Assembly (NCBI GenBank): GCA_019912845.1
Contig: JAIOHU010000079.1
Coordinates: forward strand, 1-44,658
Direction of reading: 5' to 3'
DNA from: a bacterium
Lineage (GTDB): Bacteria; Electryoneota; Electryoneia; Electryoneales; Electryoneaceae
Length of the DNA stretch: 44,658 nt
Part shown: positions 17,966 to 27,800 of the stretch, piece after piece
Numbering within the stretch: position 1 is the stretch's first letter
Layout of the letters: the number at the start of each line of letters is the position of its first letter
Translations under genes and position numbers: made by a program
Notes under the pieces: generated by a model
What the model was told of the DNA's origin: nothing
Database searches by the model: none
Seen by the model: only the letters and a program-made list of their open reading frames with translations

Positions 17966-19572
17966 ATACTGAAAAATGTGACATTCTTATAATTGGGTCT
18001 GGAATAGCAGGCTTAAGCTTTGCTCTGGAAGTGGCTGATGTAGCAAAAATAGTTGTAGCCACAAAAAAAGGAAGAGCCGATTCGGCGACAAATTATGCTC
18101 AGGGTGGGATCGCTGCGGCAATCGGTGATGATGATTCCATCGCTTCCCATATTGAGGATACGATAAAAACTGGAGATGGTTTCTGCCGCGAAGATGTAGT
18201 TAATCTCGTTGCAACAGAGGGTCCGTTAAAAATCAGACGATTGATTGAGTGGGGTGCTGCATTTTCTGAGGAGCTAACGGGTAAACTTTCTCTCGGGAGA
18301 GAGGGTGGTCATACTCACCACCGAATTGTTCATAAAGCTGATCATACGGGTAAAGAAGTGGAAAAAGCACTCCTCGATCAGGTTCGTAATCACCCTAACA
18401 TTGAGTTAATCGAAGATGCAATATGTGTTGATCTGATTACTGACCGACATACTTCACCATCCACACGTCCCGAATATAAGACCTGTTATGGTGGTTATGT
18501 CTTTAATCCTCAAACCAAAAAAATCGATTTGATCGAAGCAAAAATTACATTGATGGCATCAGGTGGGATGGGTAGGATCTGGTTGAATACAACAAATCCG
18601 ATGATTGCCACAGGTGATGGAGTTGCGATGAGTTGGAGGGCGGGTGCCAGGATTGCAAACCTTGAATTTATGCAATTCCACCCCACTGTCCTTTACGATC
18701 CCCTGAAAGCGGGTAGCCAATCTTTCCTCATCACCGAAGCTTTAAGAGGATTTGGTGGGATTTTGAGAAATCAGCGCGGCGAACGATTTATGGAAAAAAT
18801 CCACCCTATGGCTGAATTAGCACCGCGTGATGTTGTCGCACGTGCCATTGACAATGAACGTAAACGCTGGGGTATTGATCACGTTTGGCTGGATATCTCT
18901 CACCAGTCTGCTGACGAAATAAGAAACCGTTTCCCTACCATATATCAACGTCTCCTCGAAGATCATGAAATCGATATGACAGTCAGCCCCATCCCTGTAG
19001 TACCAGCGGCACATTACCAATGTGGTGGAGTAATGACGGACACCTGGGGGAGAACAACGATTTGTAATCTATATGCTGCCGGTGAGGTCGCATATACTGG
19101 ATTGCATGGTGCGAATCGTCTCGCCTCAAATTCGCTATTGGAAGCAGTTGTTTTTGCGTCACGTGCTGCAGAAAGTGCAAGAGAACGATTGAAAGAGTTG
19201 TCAGGAACCAACAATGATGCGATTCCTCCCTGGGATGATTCCGGTACCTATGATCCTGAAGAATGGGTTCTCATTGCGCATGACTTAGGCGAAATTCAGA
19301 AACTGATGGAAGATTATGTCGGAATCGTTCGCAGCGATTTACGTTTAAGACGTGCAAAACGGCGTATTTCACTCATTACCGGCGAAATCGAAGATTACTG
19401 GCGTAGAACTGTTGTCAGCCCTGAACTGGTGGAACTTCGAAACATCGCACAGGTCGCACGGCTGGTGGTTCGATATGCTCTCCTCAGAAAAGAGAGCCGA
19501 GGGCTTCACTATACCACTGACTATCCGCAAAAAGATACATTTTACGAAAAACGAGACACCGTATTTCAATAG
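17962..19572 (+). CDS. nadB: L-aspartate oxidase NadB
   Basis: 536 residues with a GTG start overlapping the kinase stop. The FAD-binding GSGIAGLSFALEVAD motif near the N-terminus, TNYAQGGIAAAI, HHRIVHKADHTGKEVEKAL, SGGMGRIW, EFMQFHPT, TEALRGFGGIL and GEVAYTGLHGANRLASNSL are the standard landmarks of NadB. It oxidises L-aspartate to iminoaspartate, the first step of de novo NAD synthesis; nadA and nadC are not in the window. The C-terminal helical domain is complete. Succinate dehydrogenase flavoproteins are related, but TGLHGANRLASNSLLE and the lack of SDH partners favour NadB. It ends in TAG, 107 bases before ddl. Confidence 0.95.
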   Translation: MNTEKCDILIIGSGIAGLSFALEVADVAKIVVATKKGRADSATNYAQGGIAAAIGDDDSIASHIEDTIKTGDGFCREDVVNLVATEGPLKIRRLIEWGAAFSEELTGKLSLGREGGHTHHRIVHKADHTGKEVEKALLDQVRNHPNIELIEDAICVDLITDRHTSPSTRPEYKTCYGGYVFNPQTKKIDLIEAKITLMASGGMGRIWLNTTNPMIATGDGVAMSWRAGARIANLEFMQFHPTVLYDPLKAGSQSFLITEALRGFGGILRNQRGERFMEKIHPMAELAPRDVVARAIDNERKRWGIDHVWLDISHQSADEIRNRFPTIYQRLLEDHEIDMTVSPIPVVPAAHYQCGGVMTDTWGRTTICNLYAAGEVAYTGLHGANRLASNSLLEAVVFASRAAESARERLKELSGTNNDAIPPWDDSGTYDPEEWVLIAHDLGEIQKLMEDYVGIVRSDLRLRRAKRRISLITGEIEDYWRRTVVSPELVELRNIAQVARLVVRYALLRKESRGLHYTTDYPQKDTFYEKRDTVFQ

Positions 19573-19679
19573 AGAAATTCCCGAGTCAATAATTACGAAA
19601 CCTATACCCGTGCTCGTCACATAATAGCACCGAAGAATTTAAGAAACGATCATTCGTCAACCCGTGGAGTAGACAATAA

Positions 19680-20708
19680 ATGGCAAGGATTTTGGTAATT
19701 GGAGGAGGCGATAACCTCGAGAGACGTGTATCACTTGCGAGCGCAGATGCAGTCGCGACCGGGCTAGCCAACATTGGGCACGATGTATTCAAGCTCGATA
19801 CAGCAAAACCCGAATCCATTCTCGATGTTAAAACACCACTTCTGGATGGCATCGTAGGGCCGACTCCCCCAGATGAGGCCAATAATGCAAAATTAGACCG
19901 CAAAGGGTGGGCAACCCTGGTCAAAATCTTATCAAATATAAAGGCTGATGCAGTCTTCCCCATTTTACACGGTAGTTGGGGCGAAGATGGTAGAATTCAA
20001 GCTCTACTTGAACTTCTGGGTTTTCCCTATCTGGGGTCGGGTGTTCTCGCCAGTCAACTGGCGATGAATAAGGTGAAAACCAAAGAGATCGCTGTACGGA
20101 TGGGTCTTCCATGTGCAGAACACCTTGTTCCGCCAGTTGAGATGACCGACAAAATGGTACTTGCATCTGTGAAATCAAGAATTGGATTTCCGAATGTTAT
20201 TAAGCCTGTATCGTCGGGTTCTGCAGTGGATGTATATATCATTCACAAGGAGAATGATTTTATCCCTGCATTGAAAAAAGTACGTCATCTCAAACAAAAT
20301 ACTCTTATTGAACGATACATTCCCGGCAAAGAATTGACTGTCACAATCCTCGGTCAGAAAGCTTTGCCAGTCATTGAAATCGCCCCGAAAAGTGCAGAGT
20401 TTTACGACTACACTCGTAAATACACCAAAGGTGAAACAACATACCTCTGCCCCGCACCCATTGATAAAAATACAACTATACAATTGATGGATATGTCACT
20501 AAAAATTTTCCAGGCGCTGGATTGTAAACATGTTGCACGAGTTGATTGGCGACTGGATTCACGTAATCGGTTATTCTTTCTGGAAATCAACACCATTCCG
20601 GGGATGACAGAGCTGTCACTTGTTCCCATGGCAGCAAAAGAAGTGGGATATCCATTCGACTCGCTGATGGGGAAATTCGTGGAGTTGATTCTGGGGGAAG
20701 AGGATTGA
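19680..20708 (+). CDS. ddl: D-alanine--D-alanine ligase
   Basis: 342 residues, an ATP-grasp enzyme of usual length. The N-terminal domain has ILVIGGGDNLERRVSLAS and FPILHGSWGEDGRIQ, then YLGSGVLASQLAMNKVKTK. The ATP-grasp part has NVIKPVSSGSAVDV and LIERYIPGKELTV, with the metal-binding RVDWRLDSRNRLFFLEINTIPGMT near the C-terminus. The first Ser of the usual GGxSxERExSL motif is replaced here (GGGDNLERRVSL), a small oddity. It makes D-Ala-D-Ala for peptidoglycan in the cytoplasm. The murG and mraY homologues lie 15 kb away. ATG 19680 has a distant GGAG. Confidence 0.94.
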   Translation: MARILVIGGGDNLERRVSLASADAVATGLANIGHDVFKLDTAKPESILDVKTPLLDGIVGPTPPDEANNAKLDRKGWATLVKILSNIKADAVFPILHGSWGEDGRIQALLELLGFPYLGSGVLASQLAMNKVKTKEIAVRMGLPCAEHLVPPVEMTDKMVLASVKSRIGFPNVIKPVSSGSAVDVYIIHKENDFIPALKKVRHLKQNTLIERYIPGKELTVTILGQKALPVIEIAPKSAEFYDYTRKYTKGETTYLCPAPIDKNTTIQLMDMSLKIFQALDCKHVARVDWRLDSRNRLFFLEINTIPGMTELSLVPMAAKEVGYPFDSLMGKFVELILGEED

Positions 20709-20742
20709 GAGAAAGAAAAATCATAGGCACATCTGGAGAATC

Positions 20743-21276
20743 ATGAGATATATCAATTTACAGTACCTTCTACTATCAAGCATTCTAACGATACTCTTTA
20801 CTCCATCTGCATTTTCGCAAAATCGACCATTATCTGATATAAAACATTTGCAACAACTGAATGGAGTGAGAGTTGAGGTTAAAAAGATCGATCCCGTTAT
20901 CACTAATTCGGGAGTTACCAAGTCGAATATAGAGCATGATGTAAAGGTCTTGCTGACCGCTGCTGGACTGCAGGTTTATGAAGCATCGACCTGGGAGCAA
21001 AGCAAGGGTAAGCCTTATATTTATGTTGGAATTACCACCGCACCTGCTGAGCAGGGATTCTACGCTTTGAATGTCCGAGTAGACCTCAAAGAAAAGGTAA
21101 AATTGGAACGCAACGGCTTGATCTTTGATGATGCAACTGTCTGGGAACTTGGATTTAATGGAATAGCCTCCGCTCAAAGCATACGTCAAGTGCGGGATAT
21201 TGTGAAAGACATGGTACGAGTGTTTACACAGGATTATCTCCGAGCGCAGCAACAGTACACTCCGCCTGAGAAATAA
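20743..21276 (+). CDS. Small exported protein of unknown function
   Basis: 177 residues with a clear signal peptide (cleavage after ...SAFSQ) and a good Shine-Dalgarno sequence (GGAG) before ATG 20743. The mature part alternates strands and helices: GVRVEVKKIDP, a helix with HDVKVLLTAAGLQV, then IYVGITTA, NVRVDLKEKVKL and a C-terminal helix QSIRQVRDIVKDMVRVFTQDYL. I recall similar small periplasmic proteins in Planctomycetes and FCB genomes but no named function. It follows ddl by 34 bases and precedes a lamin-tail protein by 37, so it is probably co-transcribed with them. Confidence 0.75.
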   Translation: MRYINLQYLLLSSILTILFTPSAFSQNRPLSDIKHLQQLNGVRVEVKKIDPVITNSGVTKSNIEHDVKVLLTAAGLQVYEASTWEQSKGKPYIYVGITTAPAEQGFYALNVRVDLKEKVKLERNGLIFDDATVWELGFNGIASAQSIRQVRDIVKDMVRVFTQDYLRAQQQYTPPEK

Positions 21277-21313
21277 GGTATTATGTGTTTTTTGCTCGAA
21301 AAAAAAAAATTAA

Positions 21314-23050
21314 ATGAATTTCAAATCGAAATACAAAGTCTGTTCAATATTTTTCCTTTTAGCTGTACTTCTCCACCTGTTCCCCAGACTCATTTCTGCC
21401 TCTGTCATCATTAATGAGATCATGTACAACCCTGATGGGCCAGAAAATTACTGTGAATACATTGAACTGCTGAACGTCGGTGATTCGACCATCAATCTGG
21501 AAAATTGGCTCATTTCAGACGGCACTGCCGAAGACAGTTTGCTCGCCGAACCCGGCAGCCAGCCGCTGTCTCTATCACCCGGTCAATATGCGATAATCCT
21601 TGACCCCGGCTATTGGGAGGGTGGAGAATACTGGTATGATGATCGTATACCACCCACAACGCTGATTTTGACAGTTCCGGGATCTGCATTGGGTTCGGCT
21701 GGTTTAACAAATAGCAGTTCTGAACGAGTCAGCCTTCTCGATGCTCAATTAGACACAATATCTTCACGCTTATATTTACCCGATGCACCAAATGGCTTCA
21801 GTGAGGAAAGGATACTAACTGATGGTGAATTCCGTGACGGCGAAGGTGATGAGAATTGGCAATTTGTAGCTGGTGGGACTCCCGGTTATCTCAATTTCTC
21901 AACTCCACCACAGATGGATTTAGCGCTCACAAATCTAATACTGACCAGCGATTCCCTCCAGAACAATCCCAATCACGGGGTTGATTATTCCCTTACCGTA
22001 TCCAACCTGGGTGTTAATATATCGACTCAGACATCTATCAGCATCTATTTTGACCGTCACCTCAATCAGTCGTTTGAATATTTTAGAGATCACAATATTC
22101 CGCCGCTTGCTTATCTTGAGGAGATCATTATTGATGGAAGAGTGGAGAATCTACTACCTGGAAAATACAAGTTCCGGTTTGAACTCAATATTCAAGATGA
22201 AAATTCTACGAATGACATTATTACAGATTTTGCCTATTTCCCCTATCCCCCTTCATCACTTGGTTTTGATGAGATTATGCCTTCCCCTCCCGACACTATC
22301 CCGTGCGAATGGTTTGAACTACTAAATCGAACTGATGAAGCTATCCCAATCGGAGGCTGGTCGGTTCGGGATGCTTCCAATCGGTGGGCTGATGCCGACT
22401 CAATATACCTGCAAATTGAACCTGGTGCACGCTTCCTGTATGCAGAGGATACTACAATTTTTCACTGGCAGGGAACAAATAGTACGAATACAATCATCCC
22501 ACAAACCTGGATCAGTTTGAATGATAATGGCGACTCGCTCTTCCTCTTCGATCCATCAGGATTCCCGATTGCGACAATCGTTTATCCCGCTGCAGAGAAG
22601 GGCAGAAGTTTTCAACGAGTCTCCTATTCAGAGAGCGCGACTGCCGGAGACTGGCAACGAACTTCACCTCTAATCGGAGGCACTCCCGGCTTTCCTCCAG
22701 AATCAAATTCAAATGCGCATTCTCATCCCAATCTTGATGTAAAGGTATCACCAAATCCTTTTGCGCCTGGTGGTACGAACAATTCCAAACTGCAATTTCA
22801 GTTCACCCTTCCTGCAAATGATTGTAAACTCGAACTTCGCATTTTTGATGTTAATGGCGCACCGCTCGGCTTGATCCTTTCCACAACAACGCACTCAAAA
22901 AAACTAACCTGGACATGGGATGGCAGACAAAATCTTTCAGAAAAATTGATACGAGGGATTTATGTTTTTCATGCCCGCGCGATTGCAGTTGAGACGGGAA
23001 GAACCTGGGAAAAAAAGGGAACTATTGTTTCTGCGGGGAGCGGTGGCTAG
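21314..23050 (+). CDS. Secreted protein with two lamin-tail domains and a FlgD-like C-terminal domain
   Basis: 578 residues. The signal peptide is followed by a lamin-tail domain (about 32-180; VIINEIMYNPDGPENYCEYIEL is diagnostic), a CARDB-like beta sandwich (about 200-310) and a second lamin-tail domain (about 315-460; FDEIMPSPPDTIPCEWFEL). The end is a FlgD/T9SS-like module with VSPNPFAPGGTNNSKL and GIYVFHARAIA. Bacterial lamin-tail domains are adhesive or anchoring Ig-like folds on surface proteins. The start follows a run of 11 A residues (21299-21309) and has no Shine-Dalgarno sequence. It is the last gene of the long plus-strand run and ends in TAG. Confidence 0.82.
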   Translation: MNFKSKYKVCSIFFLLAVLLHLFPRLISASVIINEIMYNPDGPENYCEYIELLNVGDSTINLENWLISDGTAEDSLLAEPGSQPLSLSPGQYAIILDPGYWEGGEYWYDDRIPPTTLILTVPGSALGSAGLTNSSSERVSLLDAQLDTISSRLYLPDAPNGFSEERILTDGEFRDGEGDENWQFVAGGTPGYLNFSTPPQMDLALTNLILTSDSLQNNPNHGVDYSLTVSNLGVNISTQTSISIYFDRHLNQSFEYFRDHNIPPLAYLEEIIIDGRVENLLPGKYKFRFELNIQDENSTNDIITDFAYFPYPPSSLGFDEIMPSPPDTIPCEWFELLNRTDEAIPIGGWSVRDASNRWADADSIYLQIEPGARFLYAEDTTIFHWQGTNSTNTIIPQTWISLNDNGDSLFLFDPSGFPIATIVYPAAEKGRSFQRVSYSESATAGDWQRTSPLIGGTPGFPPESNSNAHSHPNLDVKVSPNPFAPGGTNNSKLQFQFTLPANDCKLELRIFDVNGAPLGLILSTTTHSKKLTWTWDGRQNLSEKLIRGIYVFHARAIAVETGRTWEKKGTIVSAGSGG

Positions 23051-23170
23051 GGGTTGCATTGACTCACTCCTGAAGGAAAACTATATTCACGCTGAGGAGT
23101 TTGTGAAAAAGATAATCAAGTTGCAAAACTATGTATTTTCTGTATTTTAGCGTAATTCCTCGCAGTTTTT

Positions 23171-23217
23171 TTGAACTTATTATTGCTGTTTGCGTATAAC
23201 TAATCTTTCACGCAAAC
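23171..23217 (+). promoter_or_regulatory. Promoter with a perfect inverted repeat on the -10 region, upstream of the cPGS-like gene
   Basis: The -35 box TTGAAC (23171-23176) is followed after 18 bases by TATAAC (23195-23200). A perfect 8-bp inverted repeat, GTTTGCGT (23188-23195) and ACGCAAAC (23210-23217), overlaps the -10 box and the likely start point. Its arms are 22 bp centre to centre, about two helical turns. The layout fits a repressor operator, though it could also be a 5'-leader hairpin. The gene start at 23253 has a strong Shine-Dalgarno sequence, AGGAGAG. Confidence 0.55.
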
Positions 23218-23252
23218 CAATTGCGAACAAACTAACGTTATAGGAGAGCATC

Positions 23253-24569
23253 ATGGCTGAACGTAAACGTGTACTGATTATGGGTGCCGCTGGTAGAGAC
23301 TTTCACAACTTCAATGTTCTATTCCGTGACAAAGAAGAGTATGAAATTGTCGCATTTACCGCGACTCAGATTCCAGACATTGAAGGCAGGAAATATCCGG
23401 CGGAACTCGCTGGCAACCTCTATCCGACCGGTATTCCAATTGAAGCTGAAGAAGACCTGCTGCGTCTAATCCGCGAACTCAAAGTTGATCAGGTCTACTT
23501 CTCATACAGTGATGTTCCTCACGAATATGTCATGCACAAAGCGTCTCAGGTCAACGCTGCCGGCGCTGATTTTATCCTCGCTTCCGCACGTGACACCATG
23601 ATAGAAAGCACCAAACCTTTGATCTCAATCTGCGCCATTCGTACCGGTTGTGGCAAGAGCCAGACAACACGTGCGGTAACCAAAGTACTCAAAGAAGCTG
23701 GCAAACGTGTTGTTGCTATCCGTCACCCGATGCCTTACGGCGACCTTGCAAAGCAGAAAGTGCAACGTTTCGCAGATCTCGATGATCTCAAAAAGCATGA
23801 TTGCACCATCGAGGAGATGGAAGAGTACGAACCCCATATCGCCATGGGCAGTGTTGTCTACGCTGGCGTTGACTATGAAGCCATCGTACGTGAAGCAGAA
23901 AAAGAAGCGGATGTCATCCTCTGGGATGGCGGAAATAACGATACTCCATTCTATCGTCCTGACCTGCAGATTGTTGTGGTTGACCCGCACCGTCCCGGTC
24001 ACGAAACTACATACTATCCCGGCGAAACTAACCTGTTGATGGCAGATGTAGTAGTCATCAATAAAATCGATTCCGCTGATCTCGAGGATATCGAAGAGGT
24101 TCGTGAAAATATCGCAGCTCATAATCCAAACGCGATTGTGGTTGACGCTGCCTCCCCGATTGCAGTTGAAGATCCTCAACTCCTTCGTGGTAAGAGAGTG
24201 CTGGTAGTTGAAGATGGTCCAACCCTTACTCACGGTGAGATGGAGTATGGCGCTGGTGTGATTGCTGCTTCCAAGTTTGGTGCGGTGGAACTGGTTGATC
24301 CACGCCCATGGGTGACTGGCAAAATCGCCGAAACCTTCGAGAAATACCCGACCATCGGCGAACTGCTTCCAGCTATGGGTTATGGTGCTGAGCAGATGGC
24401 TGACCTCGAAAAAACCATCGCTGCAGTGGATTGTGATGCAGTGGTTATAGGTACTCCGATTGACTTGAGACGTGTGATCAAGATTGACAAACCATCCGTC
24501 CGTGTCACCTACGACTTGCAGGAAATCGGTTCACCGACACTGAAAGATGCACTGGCAAAGTTTATATAA
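23253..24569 (+). CDS. Cyclic 2,3-diphosphoglycerate synthetase-like P-loop protein
   Basis: 438 residues, cytoplasmic. The N-terminal about 120 residues are Rossmann-like (VLIMGAAGRDFHNFNVLFRD). A P-loop NTPase core follows with ICAIRTGCGKSQTTRAV (Lys135), an ILWDGGNNDTPFY acidic segment and VVINKID, which resembles the NKxD base-specificity motif. Archaeal homologues (cpgS) close 2,3-diphosphoglycerate into its cyclic form. Bacterial relatives are frequent in FCB and thermophilic genomes but their reaction is not established, so the name is by homology only. Arg codons are mostly CGT, unlike neighbouring genes, which suggests high expression. It has its own promoter with a palindrome and a strong terminator, so it is a single-gene unit. 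Confidence 0.82.
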   Translation: MAERKRVLIMGAAGRDFHNFNVLFRDKEEYEIVAFTATQIPDIEGRKYPAELAGNLYPTGIPIEAEEDLLRLIRELKVDQVYFSYSDVPHEYVMHKASQVNAAGADFILASARDTMIESTKPLISICAIRTGCGKSQTTRAVTKVLKEAGKRVVAIRHPMPYGDLAKQKVQRFADLDDLKKHDCTIEEMEEYEPHIAMGSVVYAGVDYEAIVREAEKEADVILWDGGNNDTPFYRPDLQIVVVDPHRPGHETTYYPGETNLLMADVVVINKIDSADLEDIEEVRENIAAHNPNAIVVDAASPIAVEDPQLLRGKRVLVVEDGPTLTHGEMEYGAGVIAASKFGAVELVDPRPWVTGKIAETFEKYPTIGELLPAMGYGAEQMADLEKTIAAVDCDAVVIGTPIDLRRVIKIDKPSVRVTYDLQEIGSPTLKDALAKFI

Positions 24570-24592
24570 ACTGATATACAATTTGTTTTATC

Positions 24593-24627
24593 AAAGGTCT
24601 TGGCATTTATTTGTCAAGACCTTTTTT
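24593..24627 (+). terminator. Rho-independent terminator after the cPGS-like gene
   Basis: The 10-bp arms AAAGGTCTTG (24593-24602) and CAAGACCTTT (24615-24624) pair perfectly around a 12-base loop. The right arm runs into six T residues (24622-24627). This is the clearest terminator in the window. Confidence 0.92.
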
Positions 24628-24818
24628 GTTGTCTGTGATGTTTACAGTAATTCATGTTCTAGGATAATACCTGCGGCAAGCTCCGGAGCGCCCCTTCTTG
24701 AATTGTTTATTTTCTGTACGATCCCCTTGTCTGTCTGTTGCGGAAAGGGCTATTTTGAATAGGGAGGAATTACCTCTTTGTAAATCTTGCACGGTATCTT
24801 CGCTATCTGGAGGGGCAA

Positions 24819-27800
24819 ATGCGTAACAAGTTCTCTATAACTCACATGTTATTCGGCATCACTTTGCTGTTGGTATGCCATCCATCCCAATCATTTTCTC
24901 ACGCTGGTTCTACACAATCTCGACAAATCCAATCCGTTGGATCAGGTAGCTACTCCTGGCAACGTATTCATCCTGTTGGTGAGTCTCTTCAAGAGTCTGA
25001 ATTTCCTACAGCAGAGCGTTGGATCCGACTTCCGTGGGGACAAAAGGGCGAAGTTTCGATCACCGACTTCGAAGGTAGGATCGTGTATTCGGGAATCTCG
25101 GAGGAGATGGACTCGGAAAACGCGGCGGAAACTGTTTCGCTCCACAACCTCACTTCAGCACAAAAACAACAGCTCGTTCATTTGGGAAAAGCTGGCATAC
25201 TCCGTGATGTGACAATTGCACCATTGCAGTTCACAACATCCCTCGAGTTGGAAACTGGTGTGATTCTGGCAGTCGATCATATCGAGGTACAGCTCCTGCC
25301 GGGTGAATGGATTGCAAGTGCCGGTGAAGAGCCGCTGGATCGACCTGTTCCAGACAGCTTCTATCAACTCTACCGCAGTCTCTGTCTCGATGAACTGGAT
25401 GAGCTGGGAGTGAGACGCAGTGACTGTCCTGGCAGCATCCTCATGATCGCCCATGCGTCTTATGTCCCCAGGCTAAACAACTACATCACCTGGAAAGAGG
25501 AACTGGGATTCACCATTCTACTTCCCGAGGTTCATAGTGAACTGGAAGCGTCAGAAGTACAGGATACAATCAGATTCTACTATGAGACCGCAGACCCTCC
25601 TCTCGAACATGTGCTGTTGGTTGGAGATGTTGTACGTGGTGGGAATACACGTATCCCTCCTTCCGCACGTGTGCAGAATCCCAACGCTCCGCTGGAATTG
25701 GATGTCACAGACTGGCGTTACACATGGCTTGAGGGCGATGATGCTTTGCCTGAAGTCTGGATCGGTCGTATGCCGGTAGGGACCGCAAGCGAAGCTATGA
25801 ATGCCTCTTCGCGAGTGCCATTATATGAAAATCCATCCGACCAGGAAAATCCAAGTCCCGCATGGGATCGAGCCGTGCTTATCGCTGGAAACTACTCTGA
25901 TGGACATCCACCCTACACTGTCATGTCTTCCTCAAGGCAACTTGGAGAATGGATGCAGAACGACTGGGGTATTGAAATCGATTCTGCTTTCTGGGACGTT
26001 CAGAATCCTAATCCTCCATTCCCCGGAGACCTGATTGATGAGGGCGCCATGTGGGTTGCTTTCCGAGGCTGGGGAAATGCAACTGGGTGGGTTCGTCCTG
26101 AATTTTATAGCAGTGAAATCGGTATGCTCGAAAACCCTTTACCACTACCCATAGTTACCAGCTATACCTGCAACACTGGCGATTTTGGCAATGAAAACCA
26201 CAACAAAAGCTTTGGGGAATATTGGATTACAGCAGGTACATACAATACACCTCGTGGTGCGACCGCCTTTATCGGATCGACAGATCTTCACACGAATTCA
26301 AAATACAACAATCCATTACTGATAGGTTTTTACCGTGGAATCTACGATGAAGGCATCACGAATATCTCCGCGGCATTACAACGTGCTAAACTGGAACTGA
26401 TGGCTGGTTTCCCGCTGGAGAATCAACAGGAGATGAATGAATTCTATTCCCAGGTTTATCATGTACTGGGTGATCCAGCACTCCAAATGTGGAAACACAG
26501 ACCTTTGAACCTCGAAGTGACCGCTGCGGATGTGATTCAGAGCGATGCAAATTCATTTTCTGTGCTTGTTTCAAACGAACAAAACCAGAATCCGCTTCAG
26601 AATGCACAAGTTTCACTTAATGGACAATTTCTGAACTTGAGCGGATACACGAATGACGCTGGACAGTATACATTTACCCTTCCCAACGAACTCCCCAATG
26701 AACTGACTCTTACAGTTTTCAAACCGGATTTTTACCCTCAACAGAGGATGATCAGAGTCGAAGAACCAGAGTTCCTGGTAACTTTCCAGGGATTCCAACT
26801 TGCTAATGGTATGGAAGAGTATATCCTGCCTGGAGAAGAGGTTACCCTGTCGGTTCGGGTGCTGAACAAAAACGAGATCGACCTGACCAATGTTATGTTC
26901 ACCCTGAGTCATCCTTCCGAGGAACTCGTCTCTATTGTATCACCTACTGCAATTATCGGCGATCTCCCTCCCGACGGAGAAGGAATAAACAGAGATGAAC
27001 CCTTCCTTGTTGAGCTTGTGGAGTACTTGCCGGATGGGGTTGAACTGGAGTTCGACCTGCTCGTCTCCTGCGATCAATTCGTAGAGAAATTGTTCAAAGT
27101 GTGGATACCCACGAAAGCACTCGACCTGAAATACCATAGTCACGAAACGATCTTTGGAACTTTCGAGGTGGGCGAGACAGTCGAGTACCTTTTTACCTTT
27201 GAAAACAGAGGCAGTGGATTGCGTGAAAATGTCAACGCTTTCATGTACAGTTGGGATGAGGCTGTCGAAATTCGCGAGAATCAGACAATGCTTATTGTTC
27301 ATGAGGATGATCAGTTCATCACTGCAGAAAATTCTTTCCTTCTGCAGGTCGCAGGCGATACTTACGCCGGACGCCAGGTACGTCTCGAAGTTCAATTTTT
27401 CGATGAAGATGAAAACTCGCTGGGTGTCACCGGTCTGGTTATGGAGATCGAAGGTGCGGAAGCAGGTGACCCGACGGGTCCGGATCAGTATGGCTACTTC
27501 ATTTACGATGACACCGATACTCAATGGGATCAGGCACCGGAGTATGAATGGTATGACCTCGAAAATCTCCCCGATGCCACATTATATGAGTTAAGTGAGG
27601 ACGAGAACATTGTTATGGAAATGCCTTTTGAGTTTCCGTTCTACGGCTATTCCACCGATTCTCTGACAATCTCCTCGAACGGTTGGATTGCTTTTTATCC
27701 TGAGCATCCGTACACAAGGCACATGTTTCGCAATTGGAGCATGGGAGCTGGAATTGGTCCGCATTACATGCTGGCGGCATTCTGGGACGATTTGAAATCG

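Noticed and set aside
21299..21309. Run of 11 A residues just before the lamin-tail gene, possible phase-variation tract
   Set aside because: It lies outside the coding frame and no promoter boxes flank it; an effect on translation cannot be shown.
23625..24233. Long open frame antisense to the cPGS-like gene
   Set aside because: No domain or ribosome-binding site, and the sense gene is clearly real; it is a shadow of biased codon use.
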